Assembly: GCA_019112895.1 (NCBI GenBank)
Contig: DXIM01000085.1
Location: 1-43,584, forward strand
Direction of reading: 5' to 3'
Source: Candidatus Stackebrandtia faecavium
GTDB taxonomy: Bacteria; Actinomycetota; Actinomycetes; Mycobacteriales; Micromonosporaceae
Length of the DNA stretch: 43,584 nucleotides
Shown here: positions 7,396 through 16,692 of the stretch, piece after piece
Layout: every line of letters begins with the position of its first letter
Position numbering within the stretch: position 1 is the first letter of the stretch
The notes under the pieces: generated by a model
Seen by the model: the letters and a program-made list of their open reading frames with translations, nothing else
What the model was told of the DNA's origin: nothing
Database searches by the model: none
Translations under genes and position numbers: made by a program

Positions 7396-8814
7396 GTGAT
7401 CCCGAATGTGTTGGCCTCGCGTTACGCATCACAGGAATTGATTTCACTGTGGGAGCCGGCCGCTAAAGTCCGTGCAGAACGACAACTATGGCTGGCTGTG
7501 CTTCGCGCTCAGGTCGACCTCGGCATCGACGTGGGAGACGACGTCATCGAGGCATACGCTCGAGTCGTCGACGACATCGACCTCGAATCGATCAACGCCC
7601 GCGAACGCGTCACGCGTCACGACGTCAAGGCGCGCATCGAAGAATTCTGCGCGCTGGCCGGCCATGAGCACATCCACAAAGGCATGACTAGCCGCGACCT
7701 CACCGAAAACGTGGAACAGATGCAGGTGCGCAACTCGCTGCAACTGATCCGCGACCGGATCGTGGCGACCCTGGCGCGGCTGGCCACGCACGCGACCGGC
7801 TACTCGAACCTGGTCATGGCCGGTCGCTCCCACAACGTGCCCGCGCAGGCAACGACGCTCGGCAAACGCTTCGCCTCCGCGGCGCAAGAGCTACTGCTGG
7901 GCTACGAACGCCTCGAGGAGCTGCTGCGGCGCTACCCGCTGCGGGGAATGAAAGGCCCGGTCGGCACCGCCGCCGACCAGCTCGACCTATTCGACGGGGA
8001 TGCGCACAAACTCGCCGAGCTGGAAACGAAAGTCGCCACGCATCTCGGTTTCGCCAACACACTCGACAGCGTCGGCCAGGTGTATCCGCGTTCGCTCGAC
8101 TTCGAAGTCGTCTCCTGCCTCGCCCAGACCGCGGCCGCGCCATCGTCGCTGGCGACCTCGATCCGTCTCATGGCCGGGGCCGAACTCGTCACCGAAGGTT
8201 TCGCCGAAGGCCAAGTCGGCTCGTCGGCGATGCCACACAAAATGAACACCCGCTCTACCGAACGCATCAACGGCCTCATGGTCGTTCTGCGCGGCTACAC
8301 CAGCATGACGGCCGAACTGGCCGGCGGCCAATGGAACGAAGGCGACGTCTCGTGTTCTGTCGTGCGGCGCGTGGCCCTGCCCGACTCGTTCTTCGCCGCC
8401 GACGCGATCTACCTCACCATGTTGACCGTCCTCGACGAGTTCGGCGCGTACCCGGCCGTTGTGCGCCGCGAACTCGACCGGTACCTGCCGTTCCTGGCGA
8501 CAACGAAGATCCTGATCGCCGCCGTACAGGCAGGTGTCGGGCGTGAAACTGCTCACGAAGTGATCAAGGAACACGCGATCGCTGTGGCGTTGGCCATGCG
8601 CGAAGAAGGCACCGAACACAACGACTTGCTGCCGCGTCTCGCCGCAGACCCCCGGCTTCCGCTGGATTCTGCCGAGTTGACCCGTCTCGTGGACGCGCCG
8701 CTGTTGTTCACCGGGGCCGCATCCGAGCAGGTCAACGACGTCGTGACGCGGATCGGCGAGATCACGTCGAAGCATCCGGACGCGGCCGCCTACACGCCGC
8801 CCGCGATCGTATGA
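7396..8814 (+). CDS. purB: Adenylosuccinate lyase
   Basis: This enzyme converts SAICAR to AICAR and adenylosuccinate to AMP, releasing fumarate in both steps of purine synthesis. The fumarase/aspartase-superfamily signature GSSAMPHKMN lies near residues 275–284 and holds the catalytic Ser on the flexible loop. The catalytic His region is GMTSRDLTEN near residue 96. From GTG 7396 the protein is 472 residues, the normal length, and begins VIPNVLASRYAS as in actinobacterial homologs. An alternative GTG at 7408 has better spacing from GGAG at 7393–7396. The longer frame from 7300 runs through the preceding terminator hairpin and is unlikely. The purS-Q-L operon follows 160 bases later. Confidence 0.93.
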   Translation: MIPNVLASRYASQELISLWEPAAKVRAERQLWLAVLRAQVDLGIDVGDDVIEAYARVVDDIDLESINARERVTRHDVKARIEEFCALAGHEHIHKGMTSRDLTENVEQMQVRNSLQLIRDRIVATLARLATHATGYSNLVMAGRSHNVPAQATTLGKRFASAAQELLLGYERLEELLRRYPLRGMKGPVGTAADQLDLFDGDAHKLAELETKVATHLGFANTLDSVGQVYPRSLDFEVVSCLAQTAAAPSSLATSIRLMAGAELVTEGFAEGQVGSSAMPHKMNTRSTERINGLMVVLRGYTSMTAELAGGQWNEGDVSCSVVRRVALPDSFFAADAIYLTMLTVLDEFGAYPAVVRRELDRYLPFLATTKILIAAVQAGVGRETAHEVIKEHAIAVALAMREEGTEHNDLLPRLAADPRLPLDSAELTRLVDAPLLFTGAASEQVNDVVTRIGEITSKHPDAAAYTPPAIV

Positions 8815-8906
8815 CCCGCGCGACAGCGGTCCCCGAAGCAAACCTCTACCATTCAAGGTGTCAACGACGGGGTGAGACACATCGCTGGCCTTGGGAATCA
8901 ATGCAC

Positions 8907-8936
8907 GTTGGTGGAACCACCAACTGCACATACTGT
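8907..8936 (+). promoter_or_regulatory. Probable purSQL promoter with palindromic operator
   Basis: GTTGGTGG (8907–8914), AA, CCACCAAC (8917–8924) is a perfect 18-bp palindrome. It overlaps a candidate -35, TTGGTG (8908–8913), spaced 17 bases from TACTGT (8931–8936), a TANNNT -10. Transcription would start near 8943, 33 bases before purS. The palindrome is flanked by direct repeats of TGCAC. Purine-responsive repression at this site is a reasonable inference; the regulator is not in the window. Confidence 0.45.
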
Positions 8937-8975
8937 TGACACGGGTTTTGTCCATCTAACGACAGGAGCGGGGCC

Positions 8976-9242
8976 GTGGCGCGGGTCGTCGTCGACGTCA
9001 TGCTCAAACCAGAAGTACTTGATCCGCAAGGTGAAGCGGTAGCCACAGCGCTGCCGCGGCTCGGGGTGTCGAAAGTCGAATCGGTGCGTATAGGTAAACG
9101 CATCGAACTCGAATTCGACGATGACATCGACCCCCAGCAAGCCCGCGAACAGGCAGCCCAAATCGCGGACGCCTTGCTAGCCAACCCAGTCATCGAAGAT
9201 TTTCAGCTTCGCCAAGAATCACAGCCCGCGGAGCAGCAGTGA
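8976..9242 (+). CDS. purS: Phosphoribosylformylglycinamidine synthase subunit PurS
   Basis: PurS is the small bridging subunit that joins PurQ to PurL in the three-part FGAM synthase of actinobacteria and firmicutes. The 88-residue product has the typical order: a first beta strand RVVVDVMLKPEVLDPQG, then GVSKVESVRIGKRIELEFD, and the helix ending LLANPVIEDFQL. The GTG start is preceded by AGGAG at 8963–8967. Its stop overlaps the purQ GTG in GTGA (9239–9242), so the two are translationally coupled. Confidence 0.95.
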   Translation: MARVVVDVMLKPEVLDPQGEAVATALPRLGVSKVESVRIGKRIELEFDDDIDPQQAREQAAQIADALLANPVIEDFQLRQESQPAEQQ

Positions 9243-9919
9243 ACGCACGAATCGGAGTCGTAACGTTCCCCGGGTCACTGGATGACACGGACACTGCCAG
9301 GGCTATCCGGCGCGTCGGGGCGTCCCCGGTCCGGTTGTGGCACGACGACACGATGCTGCGCAGCGTGTCGGCCGTCGTCCTTCCGGGCGGCTTCTCTTAC
9401 GGCGACTACCTCAGGGGCGGTGCGATCGCCCGGTTCTCACCGATCATGGAAACCGTCATCGCGGCCGCACGCGAAGGCCTCCCCGTCCTGGGTATCTGCA
9501 ACGGTTTCCAGATTCTGTGCGAATCCCACCTGCTGCCCGGGGCGTTGACGCGCAACGCGCAGCGCCGCTACCACACGGCGGCGCAGACCCTGGAGGTCGA
9601 AGCCACCGACACGGCGTGGACGGGGGCGTTCGAGTCCGGAAGCGAGATCGTCGTGCCCGTCAAACACGGTGAAGGCCGTTTCGTGGCGGACGACGACACC
9701 ATCCGCGAACTCGAAAACGAAAACCGCATCGTGCTGCGGTACACCCGGTTGAACCCGAACGGCTCATTCCGCAACATTGCCGCGGTCACGAACCGCGAAC
9801 GCAACGTCGTCGGGATGATGCCGCATCCGGAGCACGCGATCGATTCCATGACGGGCCCCTCCACGCACGGCCGCGGAATATTCGAGTCCGTCCTTGCAGG
9901 TTTGGGGGTAGCCGCCTGA
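9239..9919 (+). CDS. purQ: Phosphoribosylformylglycinamidine synthase, glutaminase subunit PurQ
   Basis: PurQ is a class I glutamine amidotransferase that releases ammonia from glutamine for FGAM formation by PurL. The catalytic triad is visible: nucleophile C87 in [10 protein letters not shown], and H196 with E198 in [10 protein letters not shown]. The family segment [19 protein letters not shown] is present near residue 45. At 226 residues the length is standard. It overlaps purS by four bases and purL by one base (TGATG at 9917–9921), so the operon is tightly coupled and the subunits are likely made in balanced amounts. Confidence 0.96.
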   Translation: MNARIGVVTFPGSLDDTDTARAIRRVGASPVRLWHDDTMLRSVSAVVLPGGFSYGDYLRGGAIARFSPIMETVIAAAREGLPVLGICNGFQILCESHLLPGALTRNAQRRYHTAAQTLEVEATDTAWTGAFESGSEIVVPVKHGEGRFVADDDTIRELENENRIVLRYTRLNPNGSFRNIAAVTNRERNVVGMMPHPEHAIDSMTGPSTHGRGIFESVLAGLGVAA

Positions 9920-12198
9920 TGAACGACACGGATAAACCCGAAACGCTCGACACCGTCGGTCGCGCGCACGCCACGCCCGACGAATGGCAACCCTACGCAG
10001 AGCTCGGGCTCAAAGACGACGAATACGAACGCATCCGGCAGATCATCGGGCGCCGACCGACGCGCTCCGAACTGGCGATGTATTCGATCATGTGGAGCGA
10101 GCACTGCTCCTATAAATCCAGTCGAGTGCATTTTCGCGAGTTCGCCGAGAAAAGCCCGAAAACGGACCGGCTGCTGGCCGGTATCGGCGAAAACGCGGGC
10201 GTCATCGCGCTGAACGACGACGTCGCCGTCAGTTTCAAAATCGAGTCGCACAACCACCCGAGCTATATCGAACCGCATCAGGGCGCCGCCACAGGTGTCG
10301 GCGGTATCGTGCGCGACATTTTGGCGATGGGTGCCCGCCCGGTCGCCGTCATGGACGCGTTGCGTTTCGGCGCAGCCGACCACGACGACACAGCGCGCGT
10401 CCTGCCGGGCGTAGTCGAAGGGATCTCCAACTACGGCAACAGTCTCGGCCTGCCCAACATCGGCGGCGAGACCGTGTTCGATCCGTGCTACCAAAACAAC
10501 CCGCTCGTGAACGCGTTGTGCCTCGGCGTGATGCCGACAACCCGCCTGCAAAGCATGGCGGCGTCCGGTGTCGGCAACATCGTGGTGCTGCTCGGCGCGA
10601 AAACCGGCCGCGACGGCATCGGCGGAGTCTCCGTGCTGGCTTCGGCATCGTTCAACACGAACGAGGAAGCGGCCCGACCCAGTGTTCAAGTAGGCGACCC
10701 GTTCACAGAGAAACTGCTGATCGAATCCAGTCTCGAAATGTTCGACGCCGGCCTCGTCGCGGGCATTCAAGACCTCGGCGGCGCTGGCCTCACCTGCGCG
10801 TTGTCGGAGACAGCGGCCGCCGCGAAACTCGGCATGTATGTCGAACTCGACCGGGTGCCGCTGCGCGACTCGTCGATGACGCCGCACGAAGTGCTCGCGA
10901 GCGAATCGCAGGAACGGATGCTGCTCATCGTCGAGCCATCCAAACTCGATGACGTGCTCGAAATCGCCTCACGCTGGGGCGTCCTAGCCACGCCGATCGG
11001 TGAAGTCACCGACTCGCCGCACCTCATCATCAACTGGCACGACGCGACCGTAGTCGACTGCCCGCCGGCAAGCCTCGCCGATGAAGGCCCCGTCTACAAC
11101 CGGCCGATACGCGAACCCGCCGACACCGCGCTGATCGCCGTGGACCGCGCCGAAACACTACCCCGCCCCAAAACCGGCGCCGACATACGCGAGACGGCCC
11201 TGGAACTGCTCGGTTCACCGAACCTGTGCGATAAATCGTGGATCACGAACCAGTACGACCATTACGTGCGCGGCAACACGGTGCACGCCCAGCCGCAAGA
11301 CAACGGCATAGTGCGCATCGACGAAGAAACCGGTCTCGGTGTCGTGCTCGCCGTAGACGGCAACAGCCGCTACTGCGGTCTCGACCCGTACGCCGGCACA
11401 CAATTGGCGGTCGCCGAGGCGTACCGCAACGTCGCCATGTCGGGGGCTAAACCGGTAGCGATCACGAACTGCCTCAACTTCGGTTCCCCCGAAGACCCGG
11501 GCGTCATGTGGCAGTTCTCGAAAGCCGTCGAAGGACTCGCCGACGCTTCCGCTCATGTCGGCCTGCCAATCACCGGCGGCAACGTGAGCTTCTACAACCA
11601 GACCAATATGGAGCCGATCCACCCGACACCGGTCGTGGGGGTCCTCGGCGTCATCGACAACGTCGCCGACGCGATACCGAGCGGTTTCAGCGAACACGGC
11701 AACCTCATCATGCTGCTGGGCGAAACCGACACCGAACTGTCCGGTTCCGAATGGGCATGGCTCAAGCACGGTCACCTCGGCGGCACCCCGCCGAAAGTCG
11801 ACCTTGACGCCGAGATGGCGCTCGGCGCCGTCATTCACGCCGCCTCCCGCGAAGGACACATCGCCGCCACACACGACCTGTCGCAAGGTGGGCTCTGGCA
11901 AGCATTGGCCGAATCGGTACTGCTGGGCGAATCCGGCGCGCACATTACGCTTCCCAACGACGCGGACCCCTTCGCGATGCTGTTTTCGGAAACATCTGCG
12001 CGAGCCGTCATCAGCGTGCCGCGGGGCCGCGAAGCCGCCGTGAAAGCACTGTGCAACGAATTCGATGTTCCCTGGACACCGCTAGGCGCCGTCGATTCGT
12101 CCATCAACGGCATCGAAATCGACGGCCTGTTCGCGATCGACAGGCAACAACTCGACCAAACTTGGAGACGAACCCTTCCGGACCTGTTCGGTCACTAG
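9919..12198 (+). CDS. purL: Phosphoribosylformylglycinamidine synthase, synthetase subunit PurL
   Basis: This is the small-type PurL (759 residues). It uses ATP to convert FGAR plus ammonia to FGAM, the fourth step of purine synthesis. Visible landmarks are [12 protein letters not shown] with the conserved His at about residue 62, [11 protein letters not shown] near 100, the nucleotide-binding [16 protein letters not shown] near 235, and [16 protein letters not shown] in the second half. The internal duplicated ATP-grasp-like AIRS fold is complete. It lacks the C-terminal glutaminase of the large enterobacterial form, consistent with the separate PurS and PurQ upstream. A perfect hairpin begins two bases after its stop. 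Confidence 0.96.
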   Translation: MNDTDKPETLDTVGRAHATPDEWQPYAELGLKDDEYERIRQIIGRRPTRSELAMYSIMWSEHCSYKSSRVHFREFAEKSPKTDRLLAGIGENAGVIALNDDVAVSFKIESHNHPSYIEPHQGAATGVGGIVRDILAMGARPVAVMDALRFGAADHDDTARVLPGVVEGISNYGNSLGLPNIGGETVFDPCYQNNPLVNALCLGVMPTTRLQSMAASGVGNIVVLLGAKTGRDGIGGVSVLASASFNTNEEAARPSVQVGDPFTEKLLIESSLEMFDAGLVAGIQDLGGAGLTCALSETAAAAKLGMYVELDRVPLRDSSMTPHEVLASESQERMLLIVEPSKLDDVLEIASRWGVLATPIGEVTDSPHLIINWHDATVVDCPPASLADEGPVYNRPIREPADTALIAVDRAETLPRPKTGADIRETALELLGSPNLCDKSWITNQYDHYVRGNTVHAQPQDNGIVRIDEETGLGVVLAVDGNSRYCGLDPYAGTQLAVAEAYRNVAMSGAKPVAITNCLNFGSPEDPGVMWQFSKAVEGLADASAHVGLPITGGNVSFYNQTNMEPIHPTPVVGVLGVIDNVADAIPSGFSEHGNLIMLLGETDTELSGSEWAWLKHGHLGGTPPKVDLDAEMALGAVIHAASREGHIAATHDLSQGGLWQALAESVLLGESGAHITLPNDADPFAMLFSETSARAVISVPRGREAAVKALCNEFDVPWTPLGAVDSSINGIEIDGLFAIDRQQLDQTWRRTLPDLFGH

Positions 12199-12199
12199 G

Positions 12200-12231
12200 C
12201 ATACTGAGGGTGCCCCTGCACCCTCAGTATG
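12200..12231 (+). terminator. Hairpin after purL that contains the next start codon
   Basis: CATACTGAGGGTGC (12200–12213), loop CCCT, and GCACCCTCAGTATG (12218–12231) form a perfect 14-bp stem. It would end the purSQL transcript, although no T-tract follows. The last three bases of the 3' arm are the ATG of the downstream membrane protein, so the hairpin could also hide that start codon. Confidence 0.65.
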
Positions 12232-13599
12232 GAGACCACCCTGTTTCCGACGATCCTGGCCCTGCTGGCATTCGTCGCCCTGATAGCCGCGAATGGTTTC
12301 TTCGTCGCCGCCGAATACGCATTCGTCACGGTCGACCGCCCCCAGATCGAAGAGGCCGCCCACAACGGTGACCGCAAAGCGCGTTCCGTCGACAAAGCAT
12401 TGAAATCGCTGTCGTTTCAGCTGTCCGGCGCGCAACTCGGCATCACCATCACCGCGCTGTTGACCGGATATTTGGCAGAACCGGCGCTGGCGAGCCTCGT
12501 CTCGCCGCTGCTCGGCGACTTGAAAGCTTCGACGACTATCTCGATCGTGTTCGCGATGGTCGTCGCGAACATCCTGTCGATGATGTTCGGCGAACTCGTC
12601 CCGAAAAACGCCGCCCTCGCAAGTCCCCTGAAGACTGCTCGCGCCACCGCGTCCGGGCAACGCGCGTTCTCCACCATCTTCGGCTGGCTCATCACAATCT
12701 TGAACGGTTCCGCGAACTGGCTAATCCGACGCATCGGTGTGGAGCCGCGGGAAGAGCTCGAAACCGCCCGGGCCCCAGACGAGCTCGAACAGCTCGCGGC
12801 CACGTCGGCCCGTGCCGGGGCCTTGGACCGCGACACCGCGATACTCGTGCAGCGCACACTGCGTTTCGGCGATAAACGTGCGGCTGAAGCGATGACGCCG
12901 CGCATCGACATGACAGCGTTGCAGTCGCACACCACCGTCGCGGAAATGATCAATGTCGCGGCCGAAACCGGGTACAGCCGGTTTCCCGTGTACGACACCG
13001 ACATCGACAACATCACCGGCGTCGTCGCAGTCATCGACACCTTGGGCATGACGCCCGCGAAACGCCAGCGCACTCACGTGGGCGCGCTCGCCAAGGAACC
13101 CGTCTTCGTATCCGAGCATCTCGGCCTTGATGGCCTGAACGCTTTGCTGCGCAAAGAAAACGGTGACATGGCGGTCGTCATCGACGAATACGGCGGCTGC
13201 GACGGGGTCGTCACGATCGAGGATCTCGCCGAGGAATTTGTCGGTTCGATCATCGACGAACACGACCCTGAAGAAAACCTGCCCGACGGTTTCGCCGAAG
13301 GCAAGTCCAGTGACGACACGATCCATGTTTCCGGGGTCTTGCGCAGCGCCGAGCTCGCGGAATGCACCGGTTTCCAACTCCCCGACGGACCATACGAAAC
13401 CTTGGCGGGTTTCTGTATGGCTCAACTGGGGCACGTGCCGTCCGTCCACGAAACGCTCCATTACGAGGACTGGTGTTTCACAGTCACGTCCATCGATCGG
13501 CATCGAGTCGTCGAGATCGAGGTCGTTCCGCCACATGACTGGCAGCCGCCGAGCGTGTATGTCCTGGGCGGTTCATCGTCGCACGGTGATGAATCATGA
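12229..13599 (+). CDS. CNNM/CorC (HlyC) family membrane protein with CBS domains
   Basis: The 456-residue protein has the three-part architecture of the family once called hemolysins. A DUF21/CNNM membrane domain (about 1–170) opens with NGFFVAAEYAFVTVDR and carries GELVPKNAAL. A CBS-domain pair spans about 195–330 (EAMTPRIDMTAL, FPVYDTDIDNITGVV, VVIDEYGGCDGVVTIEDLAEEFVGSI). A C-terminal CorC/HlyC domain spans about 345–430. Family members are linked to magnesium or other divalent-cation export with adenine-nucleotide sensing by the CBS pair. The annotated ATG has no ribosome-binding site and sits in the 3' arm of the preceding hairpin. The stop overlaps the next gene in ATGA. Confidence 0.88.
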   Translation: METTLFPTILALLAFVALIAANGFFVAAEYAFVTVDRPQIEEAAHNGDRKARSVDKALKSLSFQLSGAQLGITITALLTGYLAEPALASLVSPLLGDLKASTTISIVFAMVVANILSMMFGELVPKNAALASPLKTARATASGQRAFSTIFGWLITILNGSANWLIRRIGVEPREELETARAPDELEQLAATSARAGALDRDTAILVQRTLRFGDKRAAEAMTPRIDMTALQSHTTVAEMINVAAETGYSRFPVYDTDIDNITGVVAVIDTLGMTPAKRQRTHVGALAKEPVFVSEHLGLDGLNALLRKENGDMAVVIDEYGGCDGVVTIEDLAEEFVGSIIDEHDPEENLPDGFAEGKSSDDTIHVSGVLRSAELAECTGFQLPDGPYETLAGFCMAQLGHVPSVHETLHYEDWCFTVTSIDRHRVVEIEVVPPHDWQPPSVYVLGGSSSHGDES

Positions 13600-14657
13600 T
13601 CGCGGGGATCGTTACCGCTTTGCTGCTGTTGGGCAACGCGTTGTTCGTGGGCAGTGAGTTCGCGCTCATCGCGTCGCGGCGTACCGCTTTGGAACCACAG
13701 GCCGCTACATCGTTCCGCGCCCGATGTGCCTTGTCGAGTATCGATCAGCTGCCATTGATGATCGCGGGCGTTCAACTCGGGATCACGATATGTTCGCTCG
13801 GTTTGGGCGCTGTCGCCGAACCCGCGATAGCGCACGCCCTCGAACCCGTTTTCACCGCTGCCGGGTTGTCACCCGCCGTCATTCACCCCATTTCGCTCGC
13901 GATCGCGCTGTCGTTCGTGGTGTACCTGCACACCGTGTTGGGCGAGATGGTGCCGAAGAATCTGGCGCTGGCGGGTCCCGAAAAATCTGCGCTGTGGCTG
14001 GGCCCGTTCATGCTCGGGTTCTGCACGATCGTGAAACCCCTCCTGATCGCGATGACGGCGGCCTCCGGTTGGATACTCGCGCGTGTAGGGGTCCGGACGT
14101 CGGCCAGCACCGAGACCGTATATAACGCCTCCGAGTTCGCCGGCCTCGTGTCCCAGTCGCGTACGCATGGGCTGATCGGCGGTAGCGATCATGAACGCCT
14201 CACCGGGGCACTGGCGCTGCAGCAACGCACCGCGAAGGATGTGTTGCGCCCGTGGGGAAGCGTCATCACGGTTCCCGACAGCATCTCGCCGAGGTCGTTG
14301 GAGCTTTTGGCACACCGTGCCGGGTTGTCGCGGTTTCCGGTGATCGCGCGCCGGAACCGGCGGGTACTCGGATTTGTCCACATTAAGGATAATTTGTGCG
14401 CTACGGACTCGGCGCGACGCTCACCGATCCGTACCGGGTCAATTCGCGCGATTCCGCACGTCAAAGCGTCCGACACGCTCGCGGAACTCCTCATCCGGAT
14501 GCGACAGCGACGGGTGCACATGGTCCTGGTAACCGACGGTGAGACGCCTAAAGGAATCGTGACTTTGGACGATGTTCTTTCAGCCGTCATGGGGAAGCCC
14601 GAAACGGTCGGCCCGCGTAGCGTGCACACCGACGCACCCGAAACCTCAGTTATATGA
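13596..14657 (+). CDS. CNNM-type membrane protein with CBS pair (paralog)
   Basis: This 353-residue paralog of the preceding gene begins IAGIVTALLLLGNALFVGSE and has the DUF21 signature GEMVPKNLALAGPEK. A CBS pair (about 205–335) includes FPVIARRNRRVLGFVHIKDNL and HMVLVTDGETPKGIVTLDDVLSAVMG. It stops right after the CBS pair and lacks the C-terminal CorC/HlyC domain of its partner. The four-base overlap with the upstream gene indicates co-translation, and tandem long/short pairs of this kind are common in actinobacteria, which suggests a heteromeric transporter. The CBS pair probably senses nucleotides. Confidence 0.86.
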   Translation: MIAGIVTALLLLGNALFVGSEFALIASRRTALEPQAATSFRARCALSSIDQLPLMIAGVQLGITICSLGLGAVAEPAIAHALEPVFTAAGLSPAVIHPISLAIALSFVVYLHTVLGEMVPKNLALAGPEKSALWLGPFMLGFCTIVKPLLIAMTAASGWILARVGVRTSASTETVYNASEFAGLVSQSRTHGLIGGSDHERLTGALALQQRTAKDVLRPWGSVITVPDSISPRSLELLAHRAGLSRFPVIARRNRRVLGFVHIKDNLCATDSARRSPIRTGSIRAIPHVKASDTLAELLIRMRQRRVHMVLVTDGETPKGIVTLDDVLSAVMGKPETVGPRSVHTDAPETSVI

Positions 14658-14732
14658 GGTTGATCGCGACAACTGGAAACCCGCCGCCCGCGCCATTACC
14701 GTGTGAACACGGCCAAACATCAGGGGAGACGC

Positions 14733-15155
14733 ATGCCACAGGAGTCGACTTTCGCGGGCTTTGCCAACCCTGTAAGCCCTCAACCTGAGGAACTACGCGA
14801 ATGGGCGTACGACGCCAACGCGGGGCCCCCGAAGATTTCGGCCGAATGGGACCTGGTGTTGGCCGACGATGCGCTCATGCCGACTCTTGTCGAACTAGCG
14901 GCCGACCCGGTATGTCCGAAACGGACGTTCGCGCTGCACTGTCTGTACCTGTACGCGGCCGACGCCGTCCGGACCGGGTTTCGGGCTCACCCACGAAGAC
15001 GCGTCAAGAAACTGCTCGACCGAGCCAACCAGACTGGCGATGCGTGGGTGAAACTGTGGGTCACGAACACGAAAGCGTTGATCGACGACCCGAACCTGTT
15101 CGACTACCGCGAATGGTGTCAAGGCGGGCTCGCGCGGCGACCGCGACGGCTGTGA
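14733..15155 (+). CDS. Conserved hypothetical protein
   Basis: I do not recognise a named family. ATG 14733 is preferred over GTG 14703 because AGGGGAG at 14722–14728 sits just upstream. The product is 140 residues, soluble, mostly helical and rich in Trp and acidic residues. Notable segments are ISAEWDLVLADDALM, a cysteine-containing helix DPVCPKRTFALHCLYLYAADAV, a basic stretch RAHPRRRVKKLLD, and the C-terminal DPNLFDYREWCQGGLA. The pattern looks like that of a conserved actinobacterial cytoplasmic protein. It stands alone between the CNNM pair and a convergent GNAT gene, and its function is unknown. Confidence 0.65.
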   Translation: MPQESTFAGFANPVSPQPEELREWAYDANAGPPKISAEWDLVLADDALMPTLVELAADPVCPKRTFALHCLYLYAADAVRTGFRAHPRRRVKKLLDRANQTGDAWVKLWVTNTKALIDDPNLFDYREWCQGGLARRPRRL

Positions 15156-15259
15156 CAGCTGCGGCGACCGCGTTAAGCGCTGATTCAGCCCCCACCCTGT
15201 ACGGTCCTAAGTAGGGGAGGAGGATGGTGGACCCCTGTCATCATCGTGCCCCGCTCGGT

Positions 15260-15676
15260 TTACAGCTTCCGCAGCCCGGCTTGCGTCGCGGTGAATCCGC
15301 AGCGTCTGTAGAACGTCGCCAATTCGGGCTCGTAGTCGACATGGAGCCATTCGGCCCCGCGCTGTTGGGCGAGTTCCGCAGCAGTATTCACTAGGCGTAT
15401 TCCTAGCCCTCGGCGCTGGTTCTTCGGGTGCACGGTCGTGTCGAGGATGAACGCATGCTTACCCCCGTCGGTGATGACGTTGACGAACCCGACGAGTGCA
15501 TGTTCCGCAAATGCCGCCACCCAGACCGCGCTCGCGGCGAGGATCGGTGCGAAATCTGTCTGTGTGTGGCTCGGCCACGATGCGGCGAACAAATCGTTCA
15601 GCCCTTCGTTGCGCAGCGGAGGTGAAATCTCGATGCGCACATCGTCGTCAGGGGCGATCATCCGGATACGTTCCAC
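15260..15676 (-). CDS. GNAT family N-acetyltransferase
   Basis: This short acetyltransferase (138 residues) has the acetyl-CoA-binding motif A as VHPKNQRRGLGIRLVNTAAELA at about residues 82–103. It is preceded by the beta strand HAFILDTTV and followed by WLHVDYEPELATFYRRCGF, the usual motif B with an active-site-region tyrosine. The acceptor substrate cannot be predicted. The frame starts at GTG 15676; ATG 15661 (MIAPDDDV) is an alternative and neither has a clear ribosome-binding site. It is divergent from pheA, with 74 bases between the starts. Confidence 0.82.
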   Translation of the reverse strand: MERIRMIAPDDDVRIEISPPLRNEGLNDLFAASWPSHTQTDFAPILAASAVWVAAFAEHALVGFVNVITDGGKHAFILDTTVHPKNQRRGLGIRLVNTAAELAQQRGAEWLHVDYEPELATFYRRCGFTATQAGLRKL

Positions 15677-15750
15677 TACTCGACAGATGCCGTCAATTCA
15701 ATATCGCCCAGGGCACCGTCTTCGGCCCGTGCACCGTTAACCTCGACGTC

Positions 15751-16680
15751 ATGCCTGGAGTTCCGCCGTCATCGTTTGCTTATTTGGGTCCGCCTGGGAC
15801 GTTCACACAGCAGGCTCTGCAGCGACTGCCTGCCGCGAACCCGGCGACGAGCATGCCGATGCGCAGCATCCCGGAAGCTTTCGACGCGGTGCGCAACCAT
15901 GATGCGGACGCGGCTTTGGCCCCGATCGAGAATTCGGTGGAAGGTTCGGTCGGTGTCACGCTCGATTCCCTGGTTTCCGGTGACCCCTTGACGATTACTG
16001 CGGAAGTGGTGTTGCCGATCGCGTTCGTGCTCGCTGGACGCGAAGACACCGAGATTTCGGTGATTTCGTCACATCCGCACGCGCTCGCGCAGTGTCGTGA
16101 CTTCTTGCGGCACCATTACCCGAGCACGGAGACAGTCGAGGCATTGTCGACTGCGGCGGCCGCCACCGACGTTGCGCGCGGCGACGCCGACGCATGCATC
16201 TGTGCGCCGTTGGCCGCTAAACAACATGGGCTGAAGGTGTTGGCGGACAACGTCGGCGACAACAAGAACGCGGTCACTCGTTTCGTCTTGGTGACACGCC
16301 CGTGCCCGCCGCCTCCGCCGTCGATACACGACGTCACATCACTGGCGATCTACATTGCACACGACGAGGTGGGGGCGCTACTGAATGTCCTCACTCAGCT
16401 TTCCGTCCGGGGCGTGAATTTGACGCGCATCGAGTCTCGACCGACGGGGCAGCAACTCGGACGCTACGTGTTCTTTTTGGACTGCACCGGGCACATCGCG
16501 GACGCGCGCTTGAGCGAAGCGCTCGCCGGCTTGAAACGCGTCTGCGCCGACGTCCGTTTCCTCGGTTCGTACCGCCGAGACAGTGACGAAGCTGCCGTGC
16601 CCCCACCTTCCGGCCTGTCTGACCTCGAGTTTTCCAACGCCGACCATTGGCTCCGCACCCTGCGGGAATCTGGCCGTTAA
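15751..16680 (+). CDS. pheA: Prephenate dehydratase
   Basis: The enzyme decarboxylates and dehydrates prephenate to phenylpyruvate in phenylalanine synthesis. The catalytic domain (about 1–185) begins FAYLGPPGTFTQQAL and contains IENSVEGSV and the TRF motif in NKNAVTRFVLV. The C-terminal ACT domain (about 200–280) has GALLNVLTQLSVRGVNLTRIESRP, including the ESRP phenylalanine-binding motif, so feedback inhibition by phenylalanine is expected. There is no chorismate mutase domain. ATG 15751 gives 309 residues; the longer frame back to 15496 lies antisense to the GNAT gene. TAACCT at 15738–15743 is followed by seven bases and then the ATG, so the transcript may be leaderless. Confidence 0.95.
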   Translation: MPGVPPSSFAYLGPPGTFTQQALQRLPAANPATSMPMRSIPEAFDAVRNHDADAALAPIENSVEGSVGVTLDSLVSGDPLTITAEVVLPIAFVLAGREDTEISVISSHPHALAQCRDFLRHHYPSTETVEALSTAAAATDVARGDADACICAPLAAKQHGLKVLADNVGDNKNAVTRFVLVTRPCPPPPPSIHDVTSLAIYIAHDEVGALLNVLTQLSVRGVNLTRIESRPTGQQLGRYVFFLDCTGHIADARLSEALAGLKRVCADVRFLGSYRRDSDEAAVPPPSGLSDLEFSNADHWLRTLRESGR

Positions 16681-16692
16681 CCGACCCGATGC

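Noticed and set aside
9568..10887. 439-codon minus-strand frame across purQ and purL
   Set aside because: It is antisense to two certain enzymes and has no domain or start signal.
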